DNA of 64,000 bases from Mesorhizobium_K sp040049215 (GTDB taxonomy: Bacteria; Pseudomonadota; Alphaproteobacteria; Rhizobiales; Rhizobiaceae). Below, in pieces: positions 42,750 to 51,844 of the stretch; the stretch's first letter is position 1; every line of letters begins with the position of its first letter. The stretch is from positions 186,001 to 250,000 of the forward strand of contig NZ_JBDZDN010000001.1 of assembly GCF_040049215.1 (NCBI RefSeq), given 5' to 3'. The position numbers and the translations under genes are program-made. The notes below the pieces were generated by a model, which was not told the origin of the DNA, ran no database searches, and was given only the letters and a program-made list of their open reading frames with translations.

Positions 42750-44804
42750 TCAGCGCAGCGCCGCCGCGATGTTGCCGCCGTCAACGGTGGTTACATCGGC
42801 TGTGGTGCGGTCGGCGAGCGCGTGGTGCAGGAAGGCCTGCGCCACGTCATGCGCGGTGACTTCCTGGCCGAGCAGGTTGCCCGACATGTAGTCCTTTTCC
42901 GACAGACCGCGCGCGCCGGAGCGGCTGGCGATCATCTGGTCGGTGAGCAGGCCCGAGCGGATGCGGTCGGCGTTGACGGCGTTGGAGCGGATGCCGTCGG
43001 CGCCGTAATCGAGTGCGTACTGCCTGGACAGGAACAGCGTCGCGGCCTTGGGCAGGCCGTAGGCGCCGAATTTCGGGCCGGGGTTGACCGCCTGCTTGGA
43101 GGTGTTGAAGAGCAGCGCGCCGCCGGTGCCCTGCTCCTTCATGATGCGCACGGCGTTCTGCGCCGCCGACTGGTGGGCGAAAAAGTTGAGCTCGAAGCTC
43201 TTCCGCAAGAGCGCGTCGTCAATCTCGCCGATCTTGCCTTCCCATGCGGCACCGGCGTTGGAGACCAGGATGTCGACGCCGCCATAGACGGCGACAGTCT
43301 TGTCGAACGCGGCGCGGACCTCAGCCGGGTTCGTGATGTCGGCGCCGACGCCGATCGAGTTGTTGCCGGCCTTCCTGGCCGCTTCCGCCGCCTTGTCGGC
43401 GTCGAGATCGACCACCACGACATGCGCGCCGTAGTCCGCGAAGAGCTTTGCGGTCGCAGCACCAATCGCGCCGGCGCCGCCGGTCACCAGCATGACCTGG
43501 CCGGTCAGCGGCTTCGGCTTGTTGGAGGCGAGCTTGGCCTGCTCGAGCGACCAGTATTCGAGCGGGAAGAGATCTGCCTTGGAGAGCGGGCGGAAATCGC
43601 CGATCGCCTCGGCGCCCTTCACGGCCTCGATCCACATCTCGCCGACATCGGACGCGATCTTGGCGTCCTTCAGCGTGCGGCCGTGGCCGAACATGCCGAC
43701 GCCGGGCACGAGGCTGAGACGCGGCATCTTGTCGAGCATGGTGCGCTTGACGTCGTCCAGCGCGTCGTAGGTGTCGAAATAGGCGCGGTAATCCCTCGCG
43801 AACTGCGCAACATGTTCCTTCACGACCGACCTGTAGTCGCCGAGCTTGCCTGTTACTGGCGCGGGCAGGGCTATCGGGCCGGTCTTGATGCGGATGGAGA
43901 GGTCCGGCGTCGAGACGCCGCGCGCCGCGAGTTCGGCGAGTTTGGAGCGGGAAAGGAAGTCGAGGATCGTGTCGGAAACGCGAAAATCGCCGATCATGCG
44001 GTCGAAACGCCCCTCGCCCTTGTCGACCGCAACCGCGCCGCGCAGCATCGGCGCAATGTCGGCGGCGGTGGCGACATTGGCGGGCAGCGCGGTCTTGGCC
44101 GGCGCTGCCTTGGCGCCCTTGGCTATATACTCCTCCGCCTTGGTTACCGCGTCGATCATGCGGTCATAGGCCTCCTTCGCGCTGTCGCCGAAGGTGAAGA
44201 TGCCATGCTTGTCGAGGATCAGGCCCTCGACGGAGGTATCCTGCTCGAAGACTTCCGCCGCGGCCCTGGCGAGGTCGAAGCCTGGCATGATGTAGGGCAC
44301 GAAGCCGAACGTCTTGCCGTAAACTTTGGCGCAGATCTCCTCGCTGTTGTCCTGGTCGACGAGGCCGAGGATGGCGGTCGAATGGGTGTGGTCGACGAAT
44401 TTGTGCGGCAGGAACGCATGCAGCAGCGTTTCGACCGAGGGATTGGGAGAAGACGGGTCGATGAGGTTGGCGCGCTGCAGCGCCACCATGTCCTCGTCGG
44501 AAAGCTTCGGAAGCTTGCGCGCCTTGAGCAGCGCGCCGAGCTTCACTGCCGGCAGGCCCTGCGGCTCGATGACGCCCATGTCCCAGCCGCTGCCCTTGAC
44601 GCAGAGAACGTCCCATTCGTCGCCGACGAGGTCGACGGCCTTGGTCTTGACGGAGGTGTTGCCGCCGCCATGCAGCACCAGGCGCGGATCGCCGCCGAGC
44701 AGGCGCGTCGTGTAGACGCGTAGCGCGAGATCGCGGCCAATGCCCTTGGCGGCGTATTGCTCCACGAGCTTTTCCGCCTCGCCGTCGTTCCACAGGTTCT
44801 TCAT
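42750..44804 (-). CDS. Bifunctional class II aldolase / short-chain dehydrogenase
   Basis: A 684-residue fusion. Residues 1-400 form a class II (zinc) aldolase of the rhamnulose-1-phosphate / ribulose-5-phosphate epimerase fold: LVLHGGGNTSVK, KGSGWDMG, DHTHSTAILG (zinc histidines) and LDKHGIFTFGD. Residues about 430-684 form an SDR with TGGAGAIGAATAKLF and YGLPK (YxxxK). The fusion matches the rhamnulose-phosphate aldolase / lactaldehyde dehydrogenase type. Near mtnK and mtnA it could split 5-methylthioribulose-1-phosphate or 5-deoxyribulose-1-phosphate into DHAP plus an aldehyde and then oxidise or reduce that aldehyde (inference). No rhamnose isomerase or kinase is in the window. It follows the SorC gene by 84 bases. 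Confidence 0.88.
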   Translation of the reverse strand: MKNLWNDGEAEKLVEQYAAKGIGRDLALRVYTTRLLGGDPRLVLHGGGNTSVKTKAVDLVGDEWDVLCVKGSGWDMGVIEPQGLPAVKLGALLKARKLPKLSDEDMVALQRANLIDPSSPNPSVETLLHAFLPHKFVDHTHSTAILGLVDQDNSEEICAKVYGKTFGFVPYIMPGFDLARAAAEVFEQDTSVEGLILDKHGIFTFGDSAKEAYDRMIDAVTKAEEYIAKGAKAAPAKTALPANVATAADIAPMLRGAVAVDKGEGRFDRMIGDFRVSDTILDFLSRSKLAELAARGVSTPDLSIRIKTGPIALPAPVTGKLGDYRSVVKEHVAQFARDYRAYFDTYDALDDVKRTMLDKMPRLSLVPGVGMFGHGRTLKDAKIASDVGEMWIEAVKGAEAIGDFRPLSKADLFPLEYWSLEQAKLASNKPKPLTGQVMLVTGGAGAIGAATAKLFADYGAHVVVVDLDADKAAEAARKAGNNSIGVGADITNPAEVRAAFDKTVAVYGGVDILVSNAGAAWEGKIGEIDDALLRKSFELNFFAHQSAAQNAVRIMKEQGTGGALLFNTSKQAVNPGPKFGAYGLPKAATLFLSRQYALDYGADGIRSNAVNADRIRSGLLTDQMIASRSGARGLSEKDYMSGNLLGQEVTAHDVAQAFLHHALADRTTADVTTVDGGNIAAALR

Positions 44805-44888
44805 GATGCCTTGTCCGTTTTCGATCTTGGTTGAAACAGCAGCGCCGCGACAGCCCGATGACAGGGCGGCCGCAGCGGGCGCCCTGCC

Positions 44889-45854
44889 CTACGACGCCTT
44901 GCCCCGCGCTGAGGCTTTCGCATGGTCGAGGAGGCGCGTGGCCATTGCCGCGTTGGTGACGAGATGCGTGCACAAGCCGCCGGCAAGGCCGGCGAGCAGC
45001 GGCTCGAACTTGTTCGGTTCCTGCACCACGACCAGACGTTTCGGGATGGCGCGCAGCGAATCCAGGTCGGCCGAGATGCAGCGACGATTGTAACCGCAAT
45101 CGAGCATAGCGCCGTCCCGGTCGATGATCTGGCCGGCAACGACGCCCGCGGCGCCTTCCTGGCGCAGGGCATCCATTTCGCTTGCCGTAAGCGCGCCGCA
45201 TTTGACGACATGGCTGTCGGCGTCGATCGTGCCGATCGAATAGAGTGCGAGGTCGCAGTCGGAAATGCCGGCAAGCTGCTCGCGGATGACGGGCTCGTTG
45301 CGCAGCTGCTCAGCCAGCGCCTCTGTGGAGAGCACCAGCGGCGCATAGAAATTGAGGCCCTTGGCGTTGAGACGACGGGCGATCTCCATGGTGCACTGGT
45401 CGGGACGGTAGGCGAAAGGCGCGCCGAGATTGCCGCAGAGCTGCACCACGGTGACGTCCTGCAGGTCGGCATAGGACATCACATCGGCGATGGCATAGAC
45501 GGTCTGGCCCCAGGCGACGCCGATCTTGTCGCCCTTCCTGACCAGTTCGAGGAAGACACCGGAGGCGAGCACAGGAACTTCCGCCGCCGGATCGACATGG
45601 TCGCCATGCGGCGCGATCCAGACGGCGTCGAGACCGAAAGCGTCCTCGATCTGGCGCGCCATCACATCGTCGGTGAAGAGCTGCGTCGAGGTCGATATGT
45701 TGACGATGCCGGTCTCGCGCGCCTTGCGCAGATACATAGCGACGGAGGCGCGCGAAATGTTAAGCTGCTGCGCGACCTGATCCTGCCTCAAGCCGTGCGC
45801 GTAGTAGAGCCACGCGGCCTTGTGCACGATCTGGTCTGCCGGTCGGATTGCCAT
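44889..45854 (-). CDS. SorC/DeoR-type sugar-binding transcriptional regulator
   Basis: A 321-residue regulator. The N-terminal HTH is GLRQDQVAQQLNISRASVAMYLRKARETGIV; the rest is the SorC sugar-phosphate-binding domain (VASGVFLELVRKGDKIGVAWGQTVYAIADVM). Such proteins usually repress a sugar operon until its phosphorylated sugar binds. It is co-directional with the aldolase fusion gene. I infer that it controls the palindromic operator between mtnK and the importer genes. I prefer the ATG at 45854; a TTG nine bases upstream is possible. Confidence 0.88.
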   Translation of the reverse strand: MAIRPADQIVHKAAWLYYAHGLRQDQVAQQLNISRASVAMYLRKARETGIVNISTSTQLFTDDVMARQIEDAFGLDAVWIAPHGDHVDPAAEVPVLASGVFLELVRKGDKIGVAWGQTVYAIADVMSYADLQDVTVVQLCGNLGAPFAYRPDQCTMEIARRLNAKGLNFYAPLVLSTEALAEQLRNEPVIREQLAGISDCDLALYSIGTIDADSHVVKCGALTASEMDALRQEGAAGVVAGQIIDRDGAMLDCGYNRRCISADLDSLRAIPKRLVVVQEPNKFEPLLAGLAGGLCTHLVTNAAMATRLLDHAKASARGKAS

Positions 45855-45916
45855 TCCCGACAATAGTCATGACGGCTGACAAAAGTCAATTTGCCGAGAT
45901 GACCCTGACCCAAGCC

Positions 45917-46516
45917 CTATTTCGCGGGATCCTTCGGGCTCCAAAGCACGGTTTCGGCGTCCTTCTCGTAGGCCATGCCGTCAGGATAGCTGATTGCCTC
46001 GAACTGCAGGCCCCATGGCGCCTGGAAATACATGATGGTCTGGCCGGCGGCGGGACCCTCGTTGACCGGCAGCGGTCCCAGGCGGGTGGCGACGCCCTTG
46101 CCCTCCAGATAGGTCTTGGCCGCGGCGACATCGTCGACGTAGAAGGCGATGTGATAGCCGCCGATGTCGCTGTTCTTCGGCGTCGCGTCCTTCTGGTCGG
46201 GCGCTGTATATTTGAACAGCTCGACATTCGAGCCGAAGCCGCAGCGCATGAGCGTGATCTCCTCGATCACGGCCTTGGGATCAACGCCGAGCAGGTCCTG
46301 CATGAAGGTGCCCTTGTCGTCGGCGAACGGCCCGAACGACATCGCCTTCTGGCAACCGATGACATTGGTGAAGAAGTCGACCGCCTGCGCCATGTCGGGG
46401 ACGGTCACGCCGGTATGGTCGTGGCCGCGCATGCCGGGAATGGAATCGGCGGAGGCCGTTGCGGTCCCGGCAAGCAGGGTCGCTGCGAGTAATGTATTGC
46501 GGACAAGGTATTTCAT
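45917..46516 (-). CDS. Exported VOC-superfamily (glyoxalase-like) protein
   Basis: A 199-residue protein with a signal peptide (KYLVRNTLLAATLLAGTATASA) and a mature VOC domain with paired betaalphabetabetabeta modules: HTGVTVPDMAQAVDFFTNVIG and GGYHIAFYVDDVAAAKTYLEGKG, ending QAPWGLQFEAISYP. Candidate metal ligands are the His of HDHTGV, Glu of NVELF, His of YHIAF and Glu of QFEAI. Secreted VOC proteins are uncommon. It lies between the SorC gene and the peptide-type importer genes on the same strand. Substrate unknown. Confidence 0.8.
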   Translation of the reverse strand: MKYLVRNTLLAATLLAGTATASADSIPGMRGHDHTGVTVPDMAQAVDFFTNVIGCQKAMSFGPFADDKGTFMQDLLGVDPKAVIEEITLMRCGFGSNVELFKYTAPDQKDATPKNSDIGGYHIAFYVDDVAAAKTYLEGKGVATRLGPLPVNEGPAAGQTIMYFQAPWGLQFEAISYPDGMAYEKDAETVLWSPKDPAK

Positions 46517-46597
46517 GTGACGTCTCCCATAAGCGGGCCGTTCCCATTTTGCCGCGTCGGCGCCCGCCGGGCCGACGCAGTTGAAAATCCGCTTGCG

Positions 46598-47413
46598 CTA
46601 TCCTGCCTTCAGCCAGTCGGCGTCGATCTCCGGCAGCGCGATTGCCGCAATGAGATCGCGCGTGTAGGCGTGCTTCGGATTGGCGAACAGCGCGTCGGTC
46701 GGACCCTGCTCGACGATCTCGCCGTTCTTCATCACGATCACATGTCTGCAGAGCCGCCGGATGACGGAGAGATCGTGGCTGATGAAGGCGACCGTCAGCC
46801 CCATATCGTCGGCCAGCCTTTCCAGCAGCGTGAGGATCTGCGCCTGCGTGGAGACGTCGAGACCCGACACGATCTCGTCGGCAAGCACGAAGTCGGGCGA
46901 CAGCGCCAGCGCCCGGGCGATGCCGACACGCTGGCGCTGCCCGCCGGACAGTTCGTGGCGATAGCGTTTGGCGAAATTTACGGGCAGGCCGACGCGTTTC
47001 AGCGCGTCCGCCACCCGCGCGTCGAGATTGTCGCCAAGCCCGTTCTGCCCGAGCGGCGCTGCGATAATCGCGCCGATCGTGCGGCGCGGGTTGAGCGACG
47101 ACATCGGGTCCTGGAAGATCATCTGCAGATTGCGCCTGAGCGGCCTCAGTTCCGGCTCCGGCAGGTGCGCGATGTCGCGGCCTTCGAACAGGATACTGCC
47201 TTCGCTGGGCTCGATCAGCCGCACCAGGGCGCGGCCGAGCGTCGACTTGCCCGAGCCGGATTCGCCGACAATGCCCGTCACCGAACGGCGGGGCAGTTCG
47301 AAGTCCAACCCTTTCAGGATCTCCACCATCGGCGCACGCCCGATCAAGGGTTTGCGCGTCATGTCGGGCAGCGCGACCTTGAGGCCCTCGACCTTGAAAA
47401 GCGGTTCAGCCAT
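46598..47413 (-). CDS. Peptide-type ABC transporter ATP-binding protein (OppF/DppF-like)
   Basis: A 271-residue ATPase. Walker A GESGSGKST, signature LSGGQRQR, Walker B FVLADEIVSG, and the H-loop in FISHDLSV. The C-terminal KHAYTRDLIAAI is typical of the oligopeptide/nickel importer group. The start at 47413 overlaps the end of the OppD-like gene by 8 bases. It is the last gene of the importer operon. Confidence 0.92.
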   Translation of the reverse strand: MAEPLFKVEGLKVALPDMTRKPLIGRAPMVEILKGLDFELPRRSVTGIVGESGSGKSTLGRALVRLIEPSEGSILFEGRDIAHLPEPELRPLRRNLQMIFQDPMSSLNPRRTIGAIIAAPLGQNGLGDNLDARVADALKRVGLPVNFAKRYRHELSGGQRQRVGIARALALSPDFVLADEIVSGLDVSTQAQILTLLERLADDMGLTVAFISHDLSVIRRLCRHVIVMKNGEIVEQGPTDALFANPKHAYTRDLIAAIALPEIDADWLKAG

Positions 47414-48284
47414 GGCCGGCCTCCCAGCGACGGTCGGCGTCGGCGATCTCAGCGGCAAGCCCGGCGAGCACGGTCTCGTCCACCGGCAGCAGCGAGGCGA
47501 ATGGATCGGTGTAGCGCGGCGTCGCCGCCATCAGCGCGCGCGTATAGGGATGCCGCGGATCGGCGAAGAGCCTCGTTGCATCGGCCTCCTCGACCACCTT
47601 GCCGGCATAGAGCACCGTCACCTTCTGGCTGATCTTGGCGACCACGCCGAGGTCGTGTGTGACGAAGAGGATCGCCGTACCATGCTCCTTCTGGAGCAGC
47701 GCGATCAGCCTCAGGATCTGCTTTTGCACCGTCACGTCGAGCGCTGTGGTGGGTTCGTCGGCGACGATCAGGCGCGGCTCGGCGGCGAAGGCCGCGGCGA
47801 TCAGCACGCGCTGGCGCATGCCGCCCGACAGTTCGTGCGGATAGGCGCGCATCACCCGGTCCGGCTCGCGGATGTGAACCTCGTCCAGCAGTTGGCGCAC
47901 GCGCCTGTCAGCACGGTCGCCGGCCCAGCCGAGGATGTGGACCAGCCGGTCGGTCATCTGCGGGCCGACGCGGCGCGAGGGATTGAGCGCCGTCAGCGGG
48001 TCCTGCGGAATCAGCGCGGTCTTCGCGCCGATGACGCGGCGGCGATCTCTTGGCGACAGCGCGCCGAGGTCCTGGCCCTCCAGGCGGATCGAGCCTTCGA
48101 CGATCCGCACGCTTGGGGGCAGCACGCCGAGCACGGCCTTGCCGATCATGCTCTTGCCTGCGCCGCTTTCGCCGACCAGCGCGCGCACCTCCCCGGGCTC
48201 GACCGTCAGCGACACCGACCGCAGGATGCGCCGCCCGTCGCCGAGCGTCGCGCTGAGGCCCGATATGTCGAGACAGGCGGTCAT
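47406..48284 (-). CDS. Peptide-type ABC transporter ATP-binding protein (OppD/DppD-like)
   Basis: A 292-residue ATPase. Walker A GESGAGKSM, signature LSGGMRQR, Walker B LIVADEPTTALD, and H-loop in FVTHDLGV. The RHPYTRALMAATP tail is typical of the Opp/Dpp group. I chose the ATG at 48284, overlapping the permease stop by four bases; the open frame continues far upstream but is out of register with the permease gene it would cover. Confidence 0.92.
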   Translation of the reverse strand: MTACLDISGLSATLGDGRRILRSVSLTVEPGEVRALVGESGAGKSMIGKAVLGVLPPSVRIVEGSIRLEGQDLGALSPRDRRRVIGAKTALIPQDPLTALNPSRRVGPQMTDRLVHILGWAGDRADRRVRQLLDEVHIREPDRVMRAYPHELSGGMRQRVLIAAAFAAEPRLIVADEPTTALDVTVQKQILRLIALLQKEHGTAILFVTHDLGVVAKISQKVTVLYAGKVVEEADATRLFADPRHPYTRALMAATPRYTDPFASLLPVDETVLAGLAAEIADADRRWEAGHG

Positions 48285-49132
48285 CGCAGCACCGGGTCGA
48301 AGCGGGTCTTCAGCCCCTCGCCGAACTGGCTGAATGAAAGCACCGTCAGGAACAGCGCGACCAGCGGGAAGACCAGCACCCACCACGCCTGGTGGATCGA
48401 CAGCCGGCCCTCGGCGATGATGCCGCCCCAGGTCGGGTCGTCGGTCGAGATGGAGAGGTTGACGAAAGAAAGGATCGCCTCGACGATCACCGCGATGCCC
48501 ATTTCCAGCGACAGTAGCGCGACGATCGACGGCAGCACGTTGGGCAGCACTTCCGCGACCATGATGCGCAGGCGTCCGAAGCCTGCGATCCTGGCATTCT
48601 CCACATAGTCCATGCGCGCCTGGCTCATCGCCTCGGCACGGATGACGCGGCAGAAGCGCGTCCAGTCGATCACCGCGATGGCGATGATGACCGAGCCGAG
48701 GCCCGTGCCGAACACCGCGACCAGAAGGATGGCGAAGAGCACCGGCGGGAACGCCATCCAGATATCGACGACGCGCGAGATTATGCGGTCCGGCCAGCCG
48801 CCGAAATAGCCTGATATCAGCCCCAGCGTCGAGCCGACGAGGCAGGCGGCGAACGCCGCCGCGAAAGCGACGATGAAGGCGACGCGCCCGCCGTAGATCA
48901 GCCGCGAAAGGAGGTCGCGGCCGAGGCTGTCGGTGCCGAGCCAGAAGCCAGGTTCCGCGCCCTCCATCCAGAACGGCGGCAGCCGCTCGAACATCAAATC
49001 CTGCGCCAGCGGGTCCTGCGGCGCGATGACAGGCGCGAAGATCGCCGCCAGAAGCGCCAACAGCAGCCAGCCGCCCGCAAGCCACAACCTGATATCGAAG
49101 CGGCGGCGGGGGCGAATGCGCGCCTCAGCCAT
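48281..49132 (-). CDS. Peptide-type ABC transporter permease (DppC-like)
   Basis: A 283-residue membrane protein. The N-terminal helix (LWLAGGWLLLALLAAIFAPVIAP) is followed by the LGTDSLGRDLLSRLIYGGRVA motif specific to DppC/OppC, and the EAA loop around SQARMDYVENARIAGFGRLRIM. The ATG at 49132 overlaps the DppB-like stop by 8 bases. Confidence 0.93.
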   Translation of the reverse strand: MAEARIRPRRRFDIRLWLAGGWLLLALLAAIFAPVIAPQDPLAQDLMFERLPPFWMEGAEPGFWLGTDSLGRDLLSRLIYGGRVAFIVAFAAAFAACLVGSTLGLISGYFGGWPDRIISRVVDIWMAFPPVLFAILLVAVFGTGLGSVIIAIAVIDWTRFCRVIRAEAMSQARMDYVENARIAGFGRLRIMVAEVLPNVLPSIVALLSLEMGIAVIVEAILSFVNLSISTDDPTWGGIIAEGRLSIHQAWWVLVFPLVALFLTVLSFSQFGEGLKTRFDPVLR

Positions 49133-50132
49133 GCCTGAGCCTCGGATTGAGCAGCGCATACATCATGTCGACGGCGAGATTGATCAGCACGAAGATGAGC
49201 GCGAAGACGAGCACGATGCCCTGGATCAGCGGCAGGTCGCGGTTGATCACGGCGTCGATCGCCATGTTGCCGAGCCCTTCATAGGAAAACAGCCGCTCGA
49301 TGATGACGGTGCCGCCGATCAGGAAGGTGAACTGCACGCCGACCAACGTCAGCGTCGGCAGCGCGGCGTTCTTCAGCGCCTCGCGCAGGATCACCGCTGT
49401 TTCGGAGAAGCCTTTGACGCGCGCAAGCGTCACATAGTCGAGCGTCATCACCTCCTTGAGCGAGATCTTCAGCAGTTGCGAGACGATTGCCGCGAGCGGC
49501 AGGGCCAGCGCCAGCGCCGGCATGAACATGTGGCTGAACAGGTCCTTCGCCAGATCGAAGCGCAGCCGCAGGATGCTCTCAAAGAGATAGAATTGCGTCA
49601 CGAAGGGCAGTTCGAGCCTGGGCGAAACGCGACCCGAGATCTCGAAGATCGGCCAAAGCACGCCAAACAGAAGGATGAGCGCCAGCCCCCACAGGAAGTC
49701 CGGTATGGAAAGGGCCGCGCCGTTGGCCACGTCGATGCCGGCTTCCACCGCCGTGCCCTGCTCGCGCGCCCCGATGACGGCGAGCGGTCCGCCGATGGCG
49801 AGCGCGATGAGAAGCGCCACGACGGAGAGTTCGAGCGTCGCCGGCAGCCGGCTCAGAACCAGACTCATCACGTCCTGGCGCAGCGAGATCGAAGTGCCGA
49901 AATTGCCTTGCAGCACGCCCGACAGCCAGATGAAATACTGTTCGACGATCGAGCGGTCGAGGCCGTAGAGCGCGCGCAGCCGGTCGATGTCGGCCTGAGT
50001 CGCGCCGGGCGGCAGCATCATGGCGATCGGGTTTCCCGGCGCCACGCGGATGATGACGAACACCACCACCGACACGCCGAGCAGCGTGACGCCCATGGTG
50101 AGCAGGCGGACGAGGAAACGCTGGAGGATCAT
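49125..50132 (-). CDS. Peptide-type ABC transporter permease (DppB-like)
   Basis: A 335-residue permease. It opens LQRFLVRLLTMGVTLLGVSVVVFVIIRVAPGNP, the DppB signature, and has the coupling loop TLDYVTLARVKGFSETAVIL. It heterodimerises with the DppC-like protein. It lies 74 bases after the binding-protein gene on the minus strand. Confidence 0.93.
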   Translation of the reverse strand: MILQRFLVRLLTMGVTLLGVSVVVFVIIRVAPGNPIAMMLPPGATQADIDRLRALYGLDRSIVEQYFIWLSGVLQGNFGTSISLRQDVMSLVLSRLPATLELSVVALLIALAIGGPLAVIGAREQGTAVEAGIDVANGAALSIPDFLWGLALILLFGVLWPIFEISGRVSPRLELPFVTQFYLFESILRLRFDLAKDLFSHMFMPALALALPLAAIVSQLLKISLKEVMTLDYVTLARVKGFSETAVILREALKNAALPTLTLVGVQFTFLIGGTVIIERLFSYEGLGNMAIDAVINRDLPLIQGIVLVFALIFVLINLAVDMMYALLNPRLRHG

Positions 50133-50206
50133 TTGCGCGACGCCATCAAAAGCTCGCGCGCCGGCTTCAAATCGAAGCGCGGCGCGCGGTCGAACTCAGG
50201 CAGCCA

Positions 50207-51736
50207 TCAAGCCGGCGACATCAGCGCGGGCAGCAGCGCACCCGACTTGTGCGGCACAACCTTCACGGTCTCCGAATACACGACCGGCTGAGCGTACTGG
50301 ATCAGCGGCAGCACATAGGCCTCGTCGGCGATGAGCTTGCTGACGGCCTTCCAGCCGGCGATGCGCTTGGCCTGGTCCGGCTCGCCCCACAGCGGGTTGA
50401 TGGCGTCGATCACGTCCTGACCGTCCCAAACCGAATGCGGGCTGGGCCCGTACATGGCGAAGCCGGTCGAGGTGGTGGGGTCGCCGATCGAGTTGCCCCA
50501 GTTGTAGAAGGCGGCAGGCGCCAATTGGTCGGCGCCACGCAGCTCGTAGTGCTTGGCGATCTCGTAGACCTCGATGTTGGCCTCGATGCCGACCTTGCGC
50601 CACATGCCGACGATCGCCTGGATCATCTCGTAATCCTTCGGCTTGAAGCCGCGCGTCGTCTGGATGGTGAACTTCACCGGATTCTCGGTGGAATAGCCCG
50701 AGGCCTTGAGCAGCTCCACGGCCCTGTCCGGATTGTACTCGACCTTGATGGAGGGATCGAAGGCGTCGTATTCCGGCGTCTCCAGCGTGTCGAGCGGCAG
50801 GCCGTAGCCGCGCAGCAGGCGGTCCACGAGCAGCTTCTTGTCGACCGAGAGCACGGCAGCCTGACGCACGTTCTTGTCCTTCATCACGTCGATGTCGTTG
50901 AAGAATATCATGCCGATGTCGGAGACCGTGTCGGCGGTGCCTGCAAGCCCGCCCTTGGCGATCAAGCGGTCGTATTCCTCATAGGGGATTTCGAGCGTCA
51001 CCTGCGAGGAGCCGGACTCGATTTCCGCCACCCGGCTCGCCGCGTCGGTGACGAACTTGATAGTGACGTTTTCGAAGGCCGGCTTGTCGCCCCAGTAGTT
51101 GGGATTGGCCTTGAGCCGGACGAAGGCGTTCTGCTCGAAGCGGTCGACCATGTAGGGGCCGGTGCCGATCGGAGCCTTCTCGAAACCTTCGGCGCCGACC
51201 TTCTCGTAATAGGCCTTGGGCAGCACGTAGCCGGTCAGGAACGACATCCACTTGAAGTAGGTTGGGTCGAAGCCGACGACGTCGCCGGTGATCTTGTTGC
51301 CGTCGATCTTGAAATTGTTGACGTTCTTCCAGACGAACTGAATGGGATTGCCGGTCTCCTCCTTGCCGGCGCGCTCCAGCGACCAGACGATGTCCTCGGC
51401 GGTGAAGGGCGAGCCGTCATGCCAGGTGACGCCTTCGCGGACCATCATGTGGACGGTCTTGAGGTCGTCGGAAAATCCCCATTCGGTGAGCAGGCCGGGC
51501 GCCTGCGTCAGGTCGGGCTTCTGCAGGATGAACTGGTCGAACACCGACTGATAGATGCCCTGGATGGTCGGGTTCACCGCCGAAGGGCCGGTGGTCGGGT
51601 CCCAGGAAGGCAGGTTGACGTTGTAGGCGATGACGAGTTCGTTCGCCTGCGCCGAGGCCATCCTCGGCATGCCGATTGCGGCGAGGCCGAGCGCTGAGGC
51701 GCTGTATCCGAGCATCTGTCGTCTGTTGATTGTCAT
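50207..51736 (-). CDS. Peptide-type ABC transporter substrate-binding protein (SBP family 5)
   Basis: A 509-residue periplasmic binding protein with a twin-arginine signal (NRRQMLGYSASALGLAAIG). The SBP_bac_5 core includes VREGVTWHDGSPFTAEDIVWSLER and GTGPYMVDRF. This group binds peptides but also many other amphiphilic compounds. Its place beside the isatin hydrolase and FAD-enzyme genes suggests an aromatic or indolic ligand (inference). The FAD-enzyme gene lies 108 bases upstream on the same strand. Confidence 0.9.
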   Translation of the reverse strand: MTINRRQMLGYSASALGLAAIGMPRMASAQANELVIAYNVNLPSWDPTTGPSAVNPTIQGIYQSVFDQFILQKPDLTQAPGLLTEWGFSDDLKTVHMMVREGVTWHDGSPFTAEDIVWSLERAGKEETGNPIQFVWKNVNNFKIDGNKITGDVVGFDPTYFKWMSFLTGYVLPKAYYEKVGAEGFEKAPIGTGPYMVDRFEQNAFVRLKANPNYWGDKPAFENVTIKFVTDAASRVAEIESGSSQVTLEIPYEEYDRLIAKGGLAGTADTVSDIGMIFFNDIDVMKDKNVRQAAVLSVDKKLLVDRLLRGYGLPLDTLETPEYDAFDPSIKVEYNPDRAVELLKASGYSTENPVKFTIQTTRGFKPKDYEMIQAIVGMWRKVGIEANIEVYEIAKHYELRGADQLAPAAFYNWGNSIGDPTTSTGFAMYGPSPHSVWDGQDVIDAINPLWGEPDQAKRIAGWKAVSKLIADEAYVLPLIQYAQPVVYSETVKVVPHKSGALLPALMSPA

Positions 51737-51844
51737 GATCGTTCCCCATTTCTGTTGCTTCGTTGTGGTCGGGACCCGAGCCGGTCCCTGCCTGTTATGG
51801 TCGTCGATACTTTTTTGCCGTCCCGCGCGGCCAATCAGCGGCCT

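Noticed and set aside
42822..44723. 633-codon + strand open frame
   Set aside because: It is fully antisense to the aldolase-dehydrogenase fusion, whose motifs are unmistakable; the frame has no recognisable domain.
42750..44804. Rhamnose catabolism as the role of the aldolase fusion
   Set aside because: The protein matches the RhaD/lactaldehyde dehydrogenase type, but no rhamnose isomerase, rhamnulokinase or mutarotase gene is present, and the importer has one permease rather than the two expected for RhaPQ. Kept as an alternative only.
48285..49085. Upstream extension of the OppD-like gene
   Set aside because: It overlaps the DppC-like permease in another frame, and the normal OppD start with MTACLDISGL is at 48284.
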